Assembly (NCBI GenBank): GCA_024699055.1
Contig: JAILQG010000026.1
Location: forward strand, 1-55,022
Length of the DNA stretch: 55,022 nucleotides
Direction: 5' to 3'
Source of the DNA: Bacteroidales bacterium
Lineage (GTDB): Bacteria; Bacteroidota; Bacteroidia; Bacteroidales; UBA932
Shown: positions 23,635 through 31,690 of the stretch, one piece after another
Layout: each line of letters opens with the position of its first letter
How positions within the stretch are numbered: position 1 is the stretch's first letter
Position numbers and translations under genes: made by a program
Notes under the pieces: model-generated
The model's input: only the letters and a program-made list of their open reading frames with translations
The model's database searches: none
Told to the model about the DNA's origin: nothing

Positions 23635-24133
23635 TGTACCCCGCAAAATAATACTCCGATTTGAGATTGTCAACGGGGTAAAAGCAGGTTTTTCTGTTTC
23701 TTAAAACCATACAATTGTAATTGTTGGTTTTTCCGAGACGGCCGGGCGCAAAAACCGCCATTTTTGCGCTTACCCCTGGCGTTGCAGCCCGGGGGTAGGA
23801 GCATTTTCCGGCTTTTTTGCGTTTACCCCCGGGGTCGCAGCCGAGGGGTAGCGTCAATTTTCGGGGTTTTTGCGCCTGGCGCCGGAGTAGATGGCTGACC
23901 AGGGTGGCCAGGACAGGTGCCGGCGGCGGAAAGCGGAGCGGAAATTGGTGCCGGCGCGTCTCAACGCGCCCCCCCCCCGGAGGCCGGGACGGAGCTTGCA
24001 GAGCAAGCGATGTCGGTAGGCCGGGAGGAGCGGGGGTAGCGAAGTGAATAAGGGGCAGAGCCCCCTCAGAAAGGGCAGGCGGACTGAGTTTGAGAGCCGC
24101 CACCCTCCGTCAGCCAGGGGAAAGGCCCCGCCG
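23635..24133. other. Non-coding, repeat-rich stretch between RAYT and folD
   Basis: It holds the right REPIN-like element (23744-23877), then GC-rich sequence with short hairpins such as GCTTGC-AGA-GCAAGC and GGGGC-AGA-GCCCC, an uninterrupted run of 11 C (23969-23979), and the copy of the GAGTTTGAGAGCCGCC segment. No gene is supported. Confidence 0.6.
23744..23877. repeat. REPIN-like element, right copy
   Basis: Ends GGCGCAAAAACC / GGTTTTTGCGCC are inverted as in the left copy, with two TACCCC...GGGGTA stem-loops between them. Length and layout equal the left copy, with scattered point differences. It lies ~110 bp upstream of the RAYT start. Confidence 0.75.
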
Positions 24134-24994
24134 CTACTCGCCTTGCGCCCGCAGGAAGCACTCGACGGTGTTCTGCATGAGCATGCAGATGGTCATGGGG
24201 CCTACACCGCCGGGAACCGGGGTGATGACCGAGGCTTTCGGCTCCACGGCTTCGAAATCTACATCTCCACACAGTTTGCCCGTTTCGGGATCGATGTCGA
24301 TTCCTACGTCGACTACCGCCGCACCTTCCTTAACCATGTCGGCCTTCACGAACTTCGGCTTGCCTATCGCCGCCACCAGAATATCCGCCTGACGGGTGAT
24401 TTCCGCCAGGTTTTCGGTGCGTGAATGGCAGATGGTTACGGTGGCGTCGGCGTTCAGCAGGAGCTTGGCCGCCGGAAGTCCGACTATGTTGCTGCGGCCG
24501 AGCACCACGGCGTGTTTGCCGCGGATCTGCACTCCGGCCTCTTCCAGCAGTCTCATCACGCCCGCGGGCGTGCAGGCCACGCAGAAGTCGCCCTTCTTGC
24601 GGTTGGTCCAGAGCTGCGCCACATTGAGGGGGTGGAAACCGTCCACGTCCTTCTCGTGGGCGATGGCCGAGATGACCTTGTTCTCGGAGATGTGCTTCGG
24701 CAGGGGGAGCTGCACCAGGATGCCGTCCACCGTGGAATCGTGGTTGAGTTCGTCTATGCGGGCGAGCAGCTCCTCTTCGGACGTGTCCGCTGGGAGCAGT
24801 ATGGTAAGGTTCTCGATGCCCGTCTTCTCGCAGGCGATGGTCTTGTTGCGTACGTATCTGGCGCTGGCCTGGTCGTCCCCGACGAGTATAACCGCCAGTT
24901 TGGGCGCCCTGCCGTATTTCTGAGGGAACCCGGCTACCTGCTCCGCAAGGGCGGCCTTGATTGAATCGGAAAGTTGTTTACCGTTGATTATCAT
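24134..24994 (-). CDS. folD: Bifunctional methylenetetrahydrofolate dehydrogenase/cyclohydrolase
   Basis: 286 residues from the ATG at 24994 (MIINGKQLS). It oxidises 5,10-methylene-THF to 5,10-methenyl-THF with NADP and hydrolyses that to 10-formyl-THF, supplying one-carbon units for purines and fMet. Landmarks: the catalytic Tyr/Lys motif SARYVRNK, GILVQLPLPKHI, the cofactor region VVLGRSNIVGLPAAKLL and the closing ITPVPGGVGPMTICML. The start overlaps the ispH stop by 4 nt, so it is the third gene of cmk-ispH-folD. Length and motifs are standard. Confidence 0.96.
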   Translation of the reverse strand: MIINGKQLSDSIKAALAEQVAGFPQKYGRAPKLAVILVGDDQASARYVRNKTIACEKTGIENLTILLPADTSEEELLARIDELNHDSTVDGILVQLPLPKHISENKVISAIAHEKDVDGFHPLNVAQLWTNRKKGDFCVACTPAGVMRLLEEAGVQIRGKHAVVLGRSNIVGLPAAKLLLNADATVTICHSRTENLAEITRQADILVAAIGKPKFVKADMVKEGAAVVDVGIDIDPETGKLCGDVDFEAVEPKASVITPVPGGVGPMTICMLMQNTVECFLRAQGE

Positions 24995-25857
24995 GATATT
25001 GTGCTTATATGTCGTGCTACCTCTTCGAGCAGCCACTTGGGGGTGGACGTGGCGCCGCAAACCCCTACGCTGTCGGAGGGCTTGAACCATTTGCCGTCGA
25101 TGTCCCTGACCGAGCCCACCATGTATGTGCGGGGATTGGCGCTGCGGCAGAGTTCGAAAAGCACCCGGCCGTTGCTGCTCAGCGAGCCGGATACGAAAAC
25201 TATCACGTCGTGCCCCTTGGCAAAGTCCGCCAGCATCCTGTGGCGCTCCGCCACCTGGCGGCAGATGGTATTGTGTACATTCAGGGCTATTCCCTTGGAT
25301 GTGAGATAATTGCAGATGTCTTCGTATTCTTCGGGGTTCATGGTGGTCTGCGAAAACAGCTCCACCGGGGCCTGAATCTCACCCTTTTCGAAATGCTCTT
25401 TCAGCTGCGCGGTATTCTCCACCACCACGGCGTCGCCGCCGACCTGCCCCACGAGGCCGAGAACTTCGGCATGGCCTATTTTCCCGAAGATGACTATGGT
25501 GCCTTTGCCGTCCAGCTGCCTGTATGCACTGAGGATGCTTTCCTGCAGGCGCAGCACCACCGGACAGGTGCAGTCGATGATGTCCAGGCCCAGCTCGGCG
25601 GCCTTCCTGTAGGTTGCCGGGGGCTCGCCGTGGGCGCGGATCAGAAGGGCTTCCCCGGGGGAGAGCCTTTCCATGTCTTCGTGCCGGAGGGAGATGAGAC
25701 CTTTGGCCCCCAGCCTTTCGAGTTCGGCTTCGTTATGCACCATCTCGCCCAGGGAGTGAAGCCTCGGCTGGTTTTCGAGATAGCGTTCGGCTTTGTCTAT
25801 GGCGCGGATCACGCCGCCGCAGAAGCCGGACCGGGGGTCAATCTCTACATTTATCAT
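24991..25857 (-). CDS. ispH: 4-hydroxy-3-methylbut-2-enyl diphosphate reductase
   Basis: 288 residues. It is the last enzyme of the MEP isoprenoid pathway, reducing HMBPP to IPP and DMAPP with a [4Fe-4S] centre. The three cluster cysteines are visible in GFCGGV (Cys13), DCTCPVV and NTICRQV. Substrate-binding motifs include LGEMVHN, IRAHGEPP, GKIGHAEVLG, and FVSGSLSSNG, the usual V(G/S)(G)xxSSN region. It overlaps cmk upstream and folD downstream by 4 nt each. Together with dxr at the right edge of the window, it shows that this organism uses the MEP route. Confidence 0.96.
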   Translation of the reverse strand: MINVEIDPRSGFCGGVIRAIDKAERYLENQPRLHSLGEMVHNEAELERLGAKGLISLRHEDMERLSPGEALLIRAHGEPPATYRKAAELGLDIIDCTCPVVLRLQESILSAYRQLDGKGTIVIFGKIGHAEVLGLVGQVGGDAVVVENTAQLKEHFEKGEIQAPVELFSQTTMNPEEYEDICNYLTSKGIALNVHNTICRQVAERHRMLADFAKGHDVIVFVSGSLSSNGRVLFELCRSANPRTYMVGSVRDIDGKWFKPSDSVGVCGATSTPKWLLEEVARHISTIS

Positions 25858-26552
25858 TCAAGTATCCCGAATTTACCCTGGATGAGGCCGCGGAGCCAGA
25901 CCGTCTCTTCGTGAAGGGTCATGTCGGAGTTGTCCATGACATAGGCGTCTTCGGCCTGCCTGAGGGGCGAGGTTTCGCGGTGGGAATCTATGTAGTCGCG
26001 CTCCTGGAGGTTCTTTGCAACCTCCTCGAGGTCGGCCTTTTCGCCTTTGGCAATGAGCTCGTCATAACGGCGCTGGGCGCGCACCTCGGGCTTTGCGGTC
26101 ATGAATATCTTGAGCTCGGCGTTCGGGAAGACGGTGGTGCCGATGTCCCTTCCGTCCATGACCACCCGGCCGCCTTCGCTGAAGGCGTGCAGCCTTTCGT
26201 CCACCCACTTGCGGACGAAGGGGATGGCGGATATGGGGCTCACGTTGCCCGACACCTCCATGGTGCGGATCAGTTTCTCTATGTTCCTGTCCCCCATGAA
26301 CAGGAGGGTGCTTCCTTCGGAATGCACGAAGTGCAGTTCGAGCCTGGGTAGAGACTTCTTCAGCGCTTTTTCGTCGATTTTGCCGTCTTTGGCTATGAAA
26401 CCGTTTTCCATGGCGAAGAGGGTCACTCCGCGGTACATGGCTCCGGAATCAAGATAAAGGAAGGCGAATTCGCTGGCTATGAGTTTTGCAAACGTGCTTT
26501 TGCCGGTGGATGAGAAACCGTCCACTGCGATGATGATGTCGGGTACTTTCAT
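25854..26552 (-). CDS. cmk: Cytidylate kinase
   Basis: 232 residues from the ATG at 26552. The P-loop is GFSSTGKSTFAK, preceded by IIIAVDG; the (d)CMP-binding region is YLDSGAMYRGVTLFA, and VMDGRDIGTTVFPNAELKIF holds the conserved RDIGT motif. It phosphorylates CMP and dCMP. It is the first gene of cmk-ispH-folD. The predicted transcription start from TATTTTTG (26567-26560) lies within a few bases of the ATG, so the mRNA may be nearly leaderless. Confidence 0.95.
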   Translation of the reverse strand: MKVPDIIIAVDGFSSTGKSTFAKLIASEFAFLYLDSGAMYRGVTLFAMENGFIAKDGKIDEKALKKSLPRLELHFVHSEGSTLLFMGDRNIEKLIRTMEVSGNVSPISAIPFVRKWVDERLHAFSEGGRVVMDGRDIGTTVFPNAELKIFMTAKPEVRAQRRYDELIAKGEKADLEEVAKNLQERDYIDSHRETSPLRQAEDAYVMDNSDMTLHEETVWLRGLIQGKFGILE

Positions 26553-26559
26553 AGTACTA

Positions 26560-26589
26560 CAAAAATAGCTAATTTCTGTGCAAAACAAA
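26560..26589 (-). promoter_or_regulatory. Promoter of cmk-ispH-folD
   Basis: Minus-strand TTTG (26589-26586), 18 nt, then TATTTTTG (26567-26560). The ATG is only 8 nt from the -7 box. Confidence 0.55.
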
Positions 26590-26591
26590 AA

Positions 26592-26623
26592 CTTGCATTA
26601 ATTGGTGCAAATTATTATTTTTG
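26592..26623 (+). promoter_or_regulatory. Promoter of efp
   Basis: CTTG (26592-26595), 20 nt, then TATTTTTG (26616-26623). The predicted leader is ~35 nt. It is back-to-back with the cmk promoter. Confidence 0.55.
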
Positions 26624-26664
26624 CGAGTTGTGAACACGAAAACAATAATTTAATACAGTACAAT

Positions 26665-27231
26665 ATGGCAACAACAGCTGATTTCAAGAATGGACTTTGC
26701 ATGAATTTCAACGGGAAACCCTGCGCAATCGTATGGTTCCAGCATGTAAAGCCGGGCAAGGGCCCCGCATTCGTAAAGTGCAAACTCCGCAACCTGGAGA
26801 ACGGCCGCATCCTCGAGAATACCTTCACCGCCGGTGCCAAGATCGAAACCATCGACGTCGAGCGCCGTCCCTATCAGTTCCTCTATGCGGACGAAGACGG
26901 TTTCAACTTCATGCATGAAGAGACCTTCGAGCAGATCCATCTTCCCAAGAACGTCGTCGACAACTCCGACCTCATGAAGGAAGGCCAGCACGTGGAAATG
27001 ATGTTCGTGGTTGGCGAAGAAAGGTGCCTCACCTGCGAGCTCCCCACCTACGTAACCCTCGAGGTCACCTATGCCGAGCCCGCCGTCAAGGGCAACACCG
27101 CCAGCACCAGCGCCAACAAGGAGGTCACCCTCGAGACCGGCGCCAAGATCATGGTCCCGCTCTTCATCAACCAGGGCGACGTCATCACCGTCAATACCAC
27201 CGACCGCAGCTACGGCCAGCGTCAATCGTAA
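26665..27231 (+). CDS. efp: Translation elongation factor P
   Basis: 188 residues from the ATG at 26665 (MATTADFKNG). EF-P binds between the P and E sites of stalled ribosomes and speeds peptide bonds at polyproline stretches. The KOW-like N-domain carries the tip loop HVKPGKGPAFV with Lys32 at the position modified in many species. The OB domains follow (NTFTAGAKIETIDVERR, NFMHEETFEQ, VVGEERCLTCELPTYVTLEV). The usual Gly-Gly of the PGKGGAF loop is Gly-Pro here. No modification enzyme gene is nearby. It is monocistronic, with its own promoter and a strong terminator. Confidence 0.96.
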   Translation: MATTADFKNGLCMNFNGKPCAIVWFQHVKPGKGPAFVKCKLRNLENGRILENTFTAGAKIETIDVERRPYQFLYADEDGFNFMHEETFEQIHLPKNVVDNSDLMKEGQHVEMMFVVGEERCLTCELPTYVTLEVTYAEPAVKGNTASTSANKEVTLETGAKIMVPLFINQGDVITVNTTDRSYGQRQS

Positions 27232-27254
27232 CGGTCAAAGGTCTGAAAAACACA

Positions 27255-27298
27255 GGGTTCGGTGAAGCTTGTCTTCACCGAACCCTTTCTATTTTCAT
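27255..27298. terminator. Bidirectional terminator between efp and the DUF4783 gene
   Basis: GGGTTCGGTGAAG (27255-27267) and CTTCACCGAACCC (27273-27285) form a perfect 13-bp stem with a 5-nt loop. TTTCTATTTTC follows on the plus strand and TGTGTTTTTC on the minus strand. The right arm also encodes the last codons and the stop of the convergent gene. Confidence 0.85.
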
Positions 27299-27682
27299 CT
27301 GCTGTATCGTATAGGTGTCTCCCTTTGAACTGACGAATATCGTCACCAGGAAATTCTCTCCTCCGGCGTTCAGCGTGCCCAGGGCGTATTTCATGTTGGC
27401 CCTGCCGGCGGTGTAGTTTATCTTGAACGAGCGGGGAGTGTAGGAGTCGAAGAAATTCTTGAGGATGCGTTTCGCCTGGTTGCGGCTCGAATTGCCTCCC
27501 TTGCTCAGCACGACTATGTCGAGGTTCTTCGCGTACCAGGCGGATATGGCGTCCACGTCGCCCATGGACATGTATTTGGCAATGGGGACGAACACATCAT
27601 AATCGGCCGGCTGCGCGCCCGCGGCTGGGGCGTTCAGCAGGAGGATGGCAAGCACAGGAATCAGTCTTCCCAATAATTTCAT
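27275..27682 (-). CDS. DUF4783 secreted/periplasmic protein
   Basis: 135 residues from the ATG at 27682 (MKLLGRLIPV). A signal peptide precedes AAGAQPAD. The body matches DUF4783, a small Bacteroidota family with an NTF2-like look: FVPIAKYMSMGDVDAISAWY, KNFFDSYTPRSFKINY, GRANMKYALGTLNAGGENF, IQQMKIER. The function is unknown; NTF2-like cone folds often bind small molecules or stabilise partners. It is convergent with efp and its last codons lie inside the shared terminator stem. It is divergent from rlmH, with 52 nt between the two starts. Confidence 0.85.
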   Translation of the reverse strand: MKLLGRLIPVLAILLLNAPAAGAQPADYDVFVPIAKYMSMGDVDAISAWYAKNLDIVVLSKGGNSSRNQAKRILKNFFDSYTPRSFKINYTAGRANMKYALGTLNAGGENFLVTIFVSSKGDTYTIQQMKIERVR

Positions 27683-27696
27683 ACGAAGACATTCCA

Positions 27697-27728
27697 TTTG
27701 CAAAATCTTTGCCACGTTATTATCTTTG
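27697..27728 (+). promoter_or_regulatory. Promoter of rlmH and the histidine kinase
   Basis: TTTG (27697-27700), 20 nt, then TATCTTTG (27721-27728). The start codon at 27735 is 6 nt after the -7 box, so the transcript should be leaderless or nearly so. Confidence 0.75.
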
Positions 27729-27734
27729 CAGACG

Positions 27735-28205
27735 ATGCGTATTTCGCTAATAACCATGGGCCGGACGGTCGTGCCCTGGGTAAGGCAGGGGCTCGACGAA
27801 TATGTCTCCCGCCTCAGCCATTACGTGCCCTTTGAGCTGAAGGAAATCCCCGAACTCAAGGGTGTCTCCTCCCTCAGCGAAGCACAGATAAAGGAAAAGG
27901 AAGGGGCACTCATCCTCAAGGCTGCGGGCCAGGCGGAGATTATCCTGCTTGACGAAAAGGGGGTCGAATACCGTTCGGTCGAGTTCGCCGAAGCGCTCCG
28001 GAAGCGTCTCGCGCATGCGACGAAAGACCTCGCTTTCGTGGTCGGCGGGGCCTACGGCTTCTCCGCTGAAGTCTACGCAAAGGCCACGGGGAAGATATCC
28101 CTGTCCAAAATGACCTTCAACCACCAGATGGTGAGAACGGTTTTTGCAGAACAGCTCTACCGGGCTTTCACAATACTCAAGGGGGAACCCTATCATCACG
28201 AATGA
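27735..28205 (+). CDS. rlmH: 23S rRNA (pseudouridine1915-N3)-methyltransferase
   Basis: 156 residues from the ATG at 27735 (MRISLITMGR). It methylates Ψ1915 in helix 69 of 23S rRNA using SAM, on assembled 70S ribosomes. SPOUT-fold hallmarks: LLDEKGVEYRSVEFA, then FVVGGAYGFSAEV (the knot and SAM loop), and the C-terminal SKMTFNHQMVRTVFAEQLYRAF and KGEPYHHE that end essentially every RlmH. It overlaps the kinase gene by 4 nt (ATGA) and shares its promoter. Length is standard. Confidence 0.96.
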   Translation: MRISLITMGRTVVPWVRQGLDEYVSRLSHYVPFELKEIPELKGVSSLSEAQIKEKEGALILKAAGQAEIILLDEKGVEYRSVEFAEALRKRLAHATKDLAFVVGGAYGFSAEVYAKATGKISLSKMTFNHQMVRTVFAEQLYRAFTILKGEPYHHE

Positions 28206-31200
28206 ACGGCAACGGTTTCAAAAAGGGCCTTGTGGTATCGGCCATAATCCTGCTGGCGGCGAGCATCATTTCGCTGCTGGCGGCGTTCGGGCTCCGGTCC
28301 TCCACCAATACCGACTCCACTGCCCGCCGTGTCGAAAGGACGGTAGGACGCCGGCTCGCCGTGCTGGAGTCCTTCACCCGGAAAGCGCTGGACTCCAATC
28401 CCCGAGAATGGCTGGAGATAGGCGAGCTGCCCTCCGACATGACCATCTACCGTTATGTCAACGATTCCCTCTCGAGCTGGGTTAACCGCTTCTCCACCTC
28501 CAACGACGAACTGCTGTCCGGTATGAGGTTCCAGAATATCGGCGGCACGCGTGCGTCGATGCGCTCGCCCCTTTCGAAGATAGGGGAAGACCTAACCTTC
28601 TGCAACATCGGGCCCAAGTGGTATCTGGCCAGGACGATAATCCGCGACAATGTCCGTTTCATCGTGGGTCTGGAGGTGATGAACACGCTGGACGAGAGGA
28701 GCTTCACGGGCATCAACCCCCGCCTGCGCGTGCCCGACAACTATTCGATACACGAACTGAGTTCCAGCGGAGGCAGCGAGGTGAGCATCGATGGCAGACC
28801 GCAGTTCAAGATTTCGTACGATTCGCTGAACGCCTCTTCCAGCGCCAACATGCCCCTGCTCTGGGCGGCGCTGCTGCTGTTCCTTGCCGCCGGCATGGTG
28901 TTTCTCCGTGCCGCTCCGGGCCTCAGGGGCCTGGCCACCGTGCTGCCGCTGTCGTTGCTGTCGCTCCTGCTGTTCTACATCTACGGCGGCGCCCTCAGCG
29001 CCAATTCCGGCCTGTTCTCGCCGCTGCTCTATGCCGACGGCAGGGTGTTCTACTCGCTCGGCGCCCTCATCCTTCTGTCGCTCATGATAGCGGTGCCCGT
29101 GCTGGGGCTGTTCATAAAACGGAAGGAAATCCGGCTCGACGGGGCATGGCGGCCGCTGGTATGGATATGGGCGATCTCTCTCCTGCTCATCTGCGCCGGG
29201 GTGGTGCTGTTCTCGTTCGTGGCCATCAGGAGCGTGCTGCTCAATTCCAACATCTGCCTGGAAATATACAAGATAAACGAGCTCTCCGGCGCCAGCCTGG
29301 CGGTGTATCTGCTGCTGGTCGTGCTGCTTTCCTGCGTGGCCATGCTGCTGCAGATGCTGCGGGACGCCGCCGGCACGCTTTTCGGCTTGCGCCGCGATTC
29401 GTTCCCGCTCTCCTTCAGGATAGGATTCTCGGTCGCCGCGGCGGCCTTCCTGGTCGTCTGTACCGCCGTTTTCGGCTTCCAGCGCGAGCAGGATAAACTC
29501 GAGGTATGGGCCAACCGTCTCGCGGTAACCAGGGACATCGGCCTGGAGATGCAGCTCCGCAGCGTCGAGAACCAGATTGCCTCCGACCCCATGATCGCCA
29601 CGCTGTCGGCGGTGCCCAACGGCGCCTCGCTGATCCGCAACCGCATCGTCGACACCTACCTCCCGCGGGTGGCCCAGGAATACGACTTCCTCGTCACCGT
29701 GGGCGACCTCATAGACCTCTCGCTGCTGCGCGGGGGCGAATACATCTCGTCCGGCACCAGATTCATATATAAGGAAGAAAAGGACGGACTCGCCGCCTAC
29801 TACGCCCTGTTCGGCTACAACCTCCCCGATTACGGCACCACGAGCGTGCTGCTGCAGATAGAGCAGAAGGGCGACTGGCGTTACCGCGGGTACACCAGCA
29901 TCCTCGGGGGCGGCTCGCCGGGGGAGGTGCTCATCCCTTCGAGCTATTCGTTCGCCAGATACCAGGGCCGTAACATAATTACTCTCAGGGGCAGTTATGC
30001 CTATCCCGTGAAGATGGACGACAGGCTTGCGGAGAACGTGTACGAAAAAGGGGTGAGACACATGAACTCGGGCGGCTATACCCATTTCGTTTACGTGGTG
30101 GCCGAAGACGAGTCGGTGATAGTGTCGCGCAGGACCATCAGCGCGTTCTATTATGCGGGGTCCGCCGTCTTCATCGCCCTTGTCCTGTTCATCGTCCTGA
30201 GCCTTCTGGGCGGGGTTCGGCGCAGGGAAACTGTCTTCGACAAGAATTATTTCAGCACCAGGCTCAGGTGGGTGGTCATGATTTCCCTCACCCTTGCCCT
30301 GGTGAGCATGGCGGCCGTCAGCGTCTTCTTCGTGTACGAGCGAAACGAGCAGAACCGCCGCACGCTGATGACCGAGAAAATCAATTCCATCGCAGCGAGC
30401 ATCTCCACCCGTATCAGGGGGGCCACAACCCCGGCGGACCTGCGCAACAACGATGTCCTCAGGCTCATCGAAGATGTCGGCAACAACACCAATTCCGACG
30501 TCACCCTTTACGACAGGAACGGCATGGTGATGATGAGCACCGCCCCCAACGTGTTCGACAGGATGCTCGTGGACAGCAGGATAGACGGTAAGGCCTACCA
30601 TAACGTGATGCAGCTTACCAGCCGCTATTACATCCAGAAGGAGAAGGTTGGCCGTCACAGTTTCTACAGCATGTATTCGCCGCTCGTAGGGGATTCCGGC
30701 AACATCATCGCCATAATATGCGCTCCCTATACCGACGACACCTACGAGTTCGAGACCACCGCTGCGAACCATGCGATCACGGTGCTTTCGGTGTTCATCT
30801 TCCTGCTGCTCATATCCAGCTTCATGGCGAGGCGGGTGCTGGACAGGATGTTCAAGCCCCTGGTCGAAATCGGCCGCAAGATGGAAGATGCCGACCTCGG
30901 TTCGCTCGAATACATCGAATACGACAAGCAGGACGAAATCACTTCGCTGGTAAACGCTTACAACCGCATGGTCACCGACCTGTCGGAGAGCTCGCGGCAG
31001 CTGGCCGAGGCCGAGCGTGACAAGGCGTGGAGTGGCATGGCCCGCCAGGTCGCCCACGAAATCAAGAACCCGCTCACGCCCATGAAGTTGCAGATCCAGC
31101 GCCTCGTGCGCCTGAAGGACAAGGGGGATCCCGCCTGGCAGGAGAAATTCGACGAAGTGTCGAAGGTGCTGCTCGACCATATCGACATCCTCACCGACAC

Positions 31201-31690
31201 CGCGAACGAGTTTTCCACCTTCGCCAGGCTCTATACTGAGGAGCCGACCGAAATCAATCTCGACGTGACTCTGCAGGAAGAAATCGCCATGTTCTCGGGG
31301 CGCGAAGACGTCCGCTTCGATTACATCGGCCTCGAGAACGCCGTGGTGACGGGCCCGAAGCCGCAGCTTACGCGCGTTTTCGTGAACCTCATCAACAATG
31401 CCGTGCAGGCGCTTGACGGGGTTCAGGACGGCCGTGTGATGGTGTCCCTTCGCAACTCGGTGAAGGAAGGCTATTACGACATTGTGTTCGAGGACAACGG
31501 CCCCGGGGTGGCTCCCGAAAACGTGGACCGGCTGTTCACGCCCAATTTCACCACCAAGACGGGCGGCAGCGGGCTGGGGCTAGCCATTTCGCGCAGCATC
31601 CTGCAGAAGTGCAGCGCCACGATATCCTACAGCAAGTCGTTCTCGCTTGGCGGAGCCTGCTTCACTATCCTTTATCCGAAGAACGTGTAA
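28202..31690 (+). CDS. NtrY-like transmembrane sensor histidine kinase (orphan)
   Basis: 1162 residues, far longer than a typical sensor kinase. TM segments: ~10-31, a cluster of six or so between ~219 and 425 (a multi-TM unit), ~648-670, ~689-712 and ~859-877. Two extracytoplasmic regions (~32-218 and ~430-645) and a third (~713-858) could bind ligands. A HAMP region follows (~877-930), then the H-box ARQVAHEIKNPLTPMK (His952), N-box NLINNAVQAL (Asn1062/1065/1066), D-box EDNGPGV and G-box GGSGLGLAI. The VAHEIKNPLTPMKLQ form is typical of NtrY-like kinases. No response regulator is adjacent. It is translationally coupled to rlmH and its stop touches the stop of der. Confidence 0.88.
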   Translation: MNGNGFKKGLVVSAIILLAASIISLLAAFGLRSSTNTDSTARRVERTVGRRLAVLESFTRKALDSNPREWLEIGELPSDMTIYRYVNDSLSSWVNRFSTSNDELLSGMRFQNIGGTRASMRSPLSKIGEDLTFCNIGPKWYLARTIIRDNVRFIVGLEVMNTLDERSFTGINPRLRVPDNYSIHELSSSGGSEVSIDGRPQFKISYDSLNASSSANMPLLWAALLLFLAAGMVFLRAAPGLRGLATVLPLSLLSLLLFYIYGGALSANSGLFSPLLYADGRVFYSLGALILLSLMIAVPVLGLFIKRKEIRLDGAWRPLVWIWAISLLLICAGVVLFSFVAIRSVLLNSNICLEIYKINELSGASLAVYLLLVVLLSCVAMLLQMLRDAAGTLFGLRRDSFPLSFRIGFSVAAAAFLVVCTAVFGFQREQDKLEVWANRLAVTRDIGLEMQLRSVENQIASDPMIATLSAVPNGASLIRNRIVDTYLPRVAQEYDFLVTVGDLIDLSLLRGGEYISSGTRFIYKEEKDGLAAYYALFGYNLPDYGTTSVLLQIEQKGDWRYRGYTSILGGGSPGEVLIPSSYSFARYQGRNIITLRGSYAYPVKMDDRLAENVYEKGVRHMNSGGYTHFVYVVAEDESVIVSRRTISAFYYAGSAVFIALVLFIVLSLLGGVRRRETVFDKNYFSTRLRWVVMISLTLALVSMAAVSVFFVYERNEQNRRTLMTEKINSIAASISTRIRGATTPADLRNNDVLRLIEDVGNNTNSDVTLYDRNGMVMMSTAPNVFDRMLVDSRIDGKAYHNVMQLTSRYYIQKEKVGRHSFYSMYSPLVGDSGNIIAIICAPYTDDTYEFETTAANHAITVLSVFIFLLLISSFMARRVLDRMFKPLVEIGRKMEDADLGSLEYIEYDKQDEITSLVNAYNRMVTDLSESSRQLAEAERDKAWSGMARQVAHEIKNPLTPMKLQIQRLVRLKDKGDPAWQEKFDEVSKVLLDHIDILTDTANEFSTFARLYTEEPTEINLDVTLQEEIAMFSGREDVRFDYIGLENAVVTGPKPQLTRVFVNLINNAVQALDGVQDGRVMVSLRNSVKEGYYDIVFEDNGPGVAPENVDRLFTPNFTTKTGGSGLGLAISRSILQKCSATISYSKSFSLGGACFTILYPKNV

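Noticed and set aside
20736..24133. Classical IS200/IS605 insertion sequence with its own ends
   Set aside because: The enzyme has RAYT-type features and a C-terminal HTH; the flanking structures are repeated REPIN-like elements rather than IS-specific left and right ends, and no tnpB is present.
28592..31180. 862-aa minus-strand open frame opposite the histidine kinase
   Set aside because: His/Glu/Gly-rich composition typical of an antisense shadow of a GC-rich gene; no domain signature, while the plus-strand kinase has full motifs.
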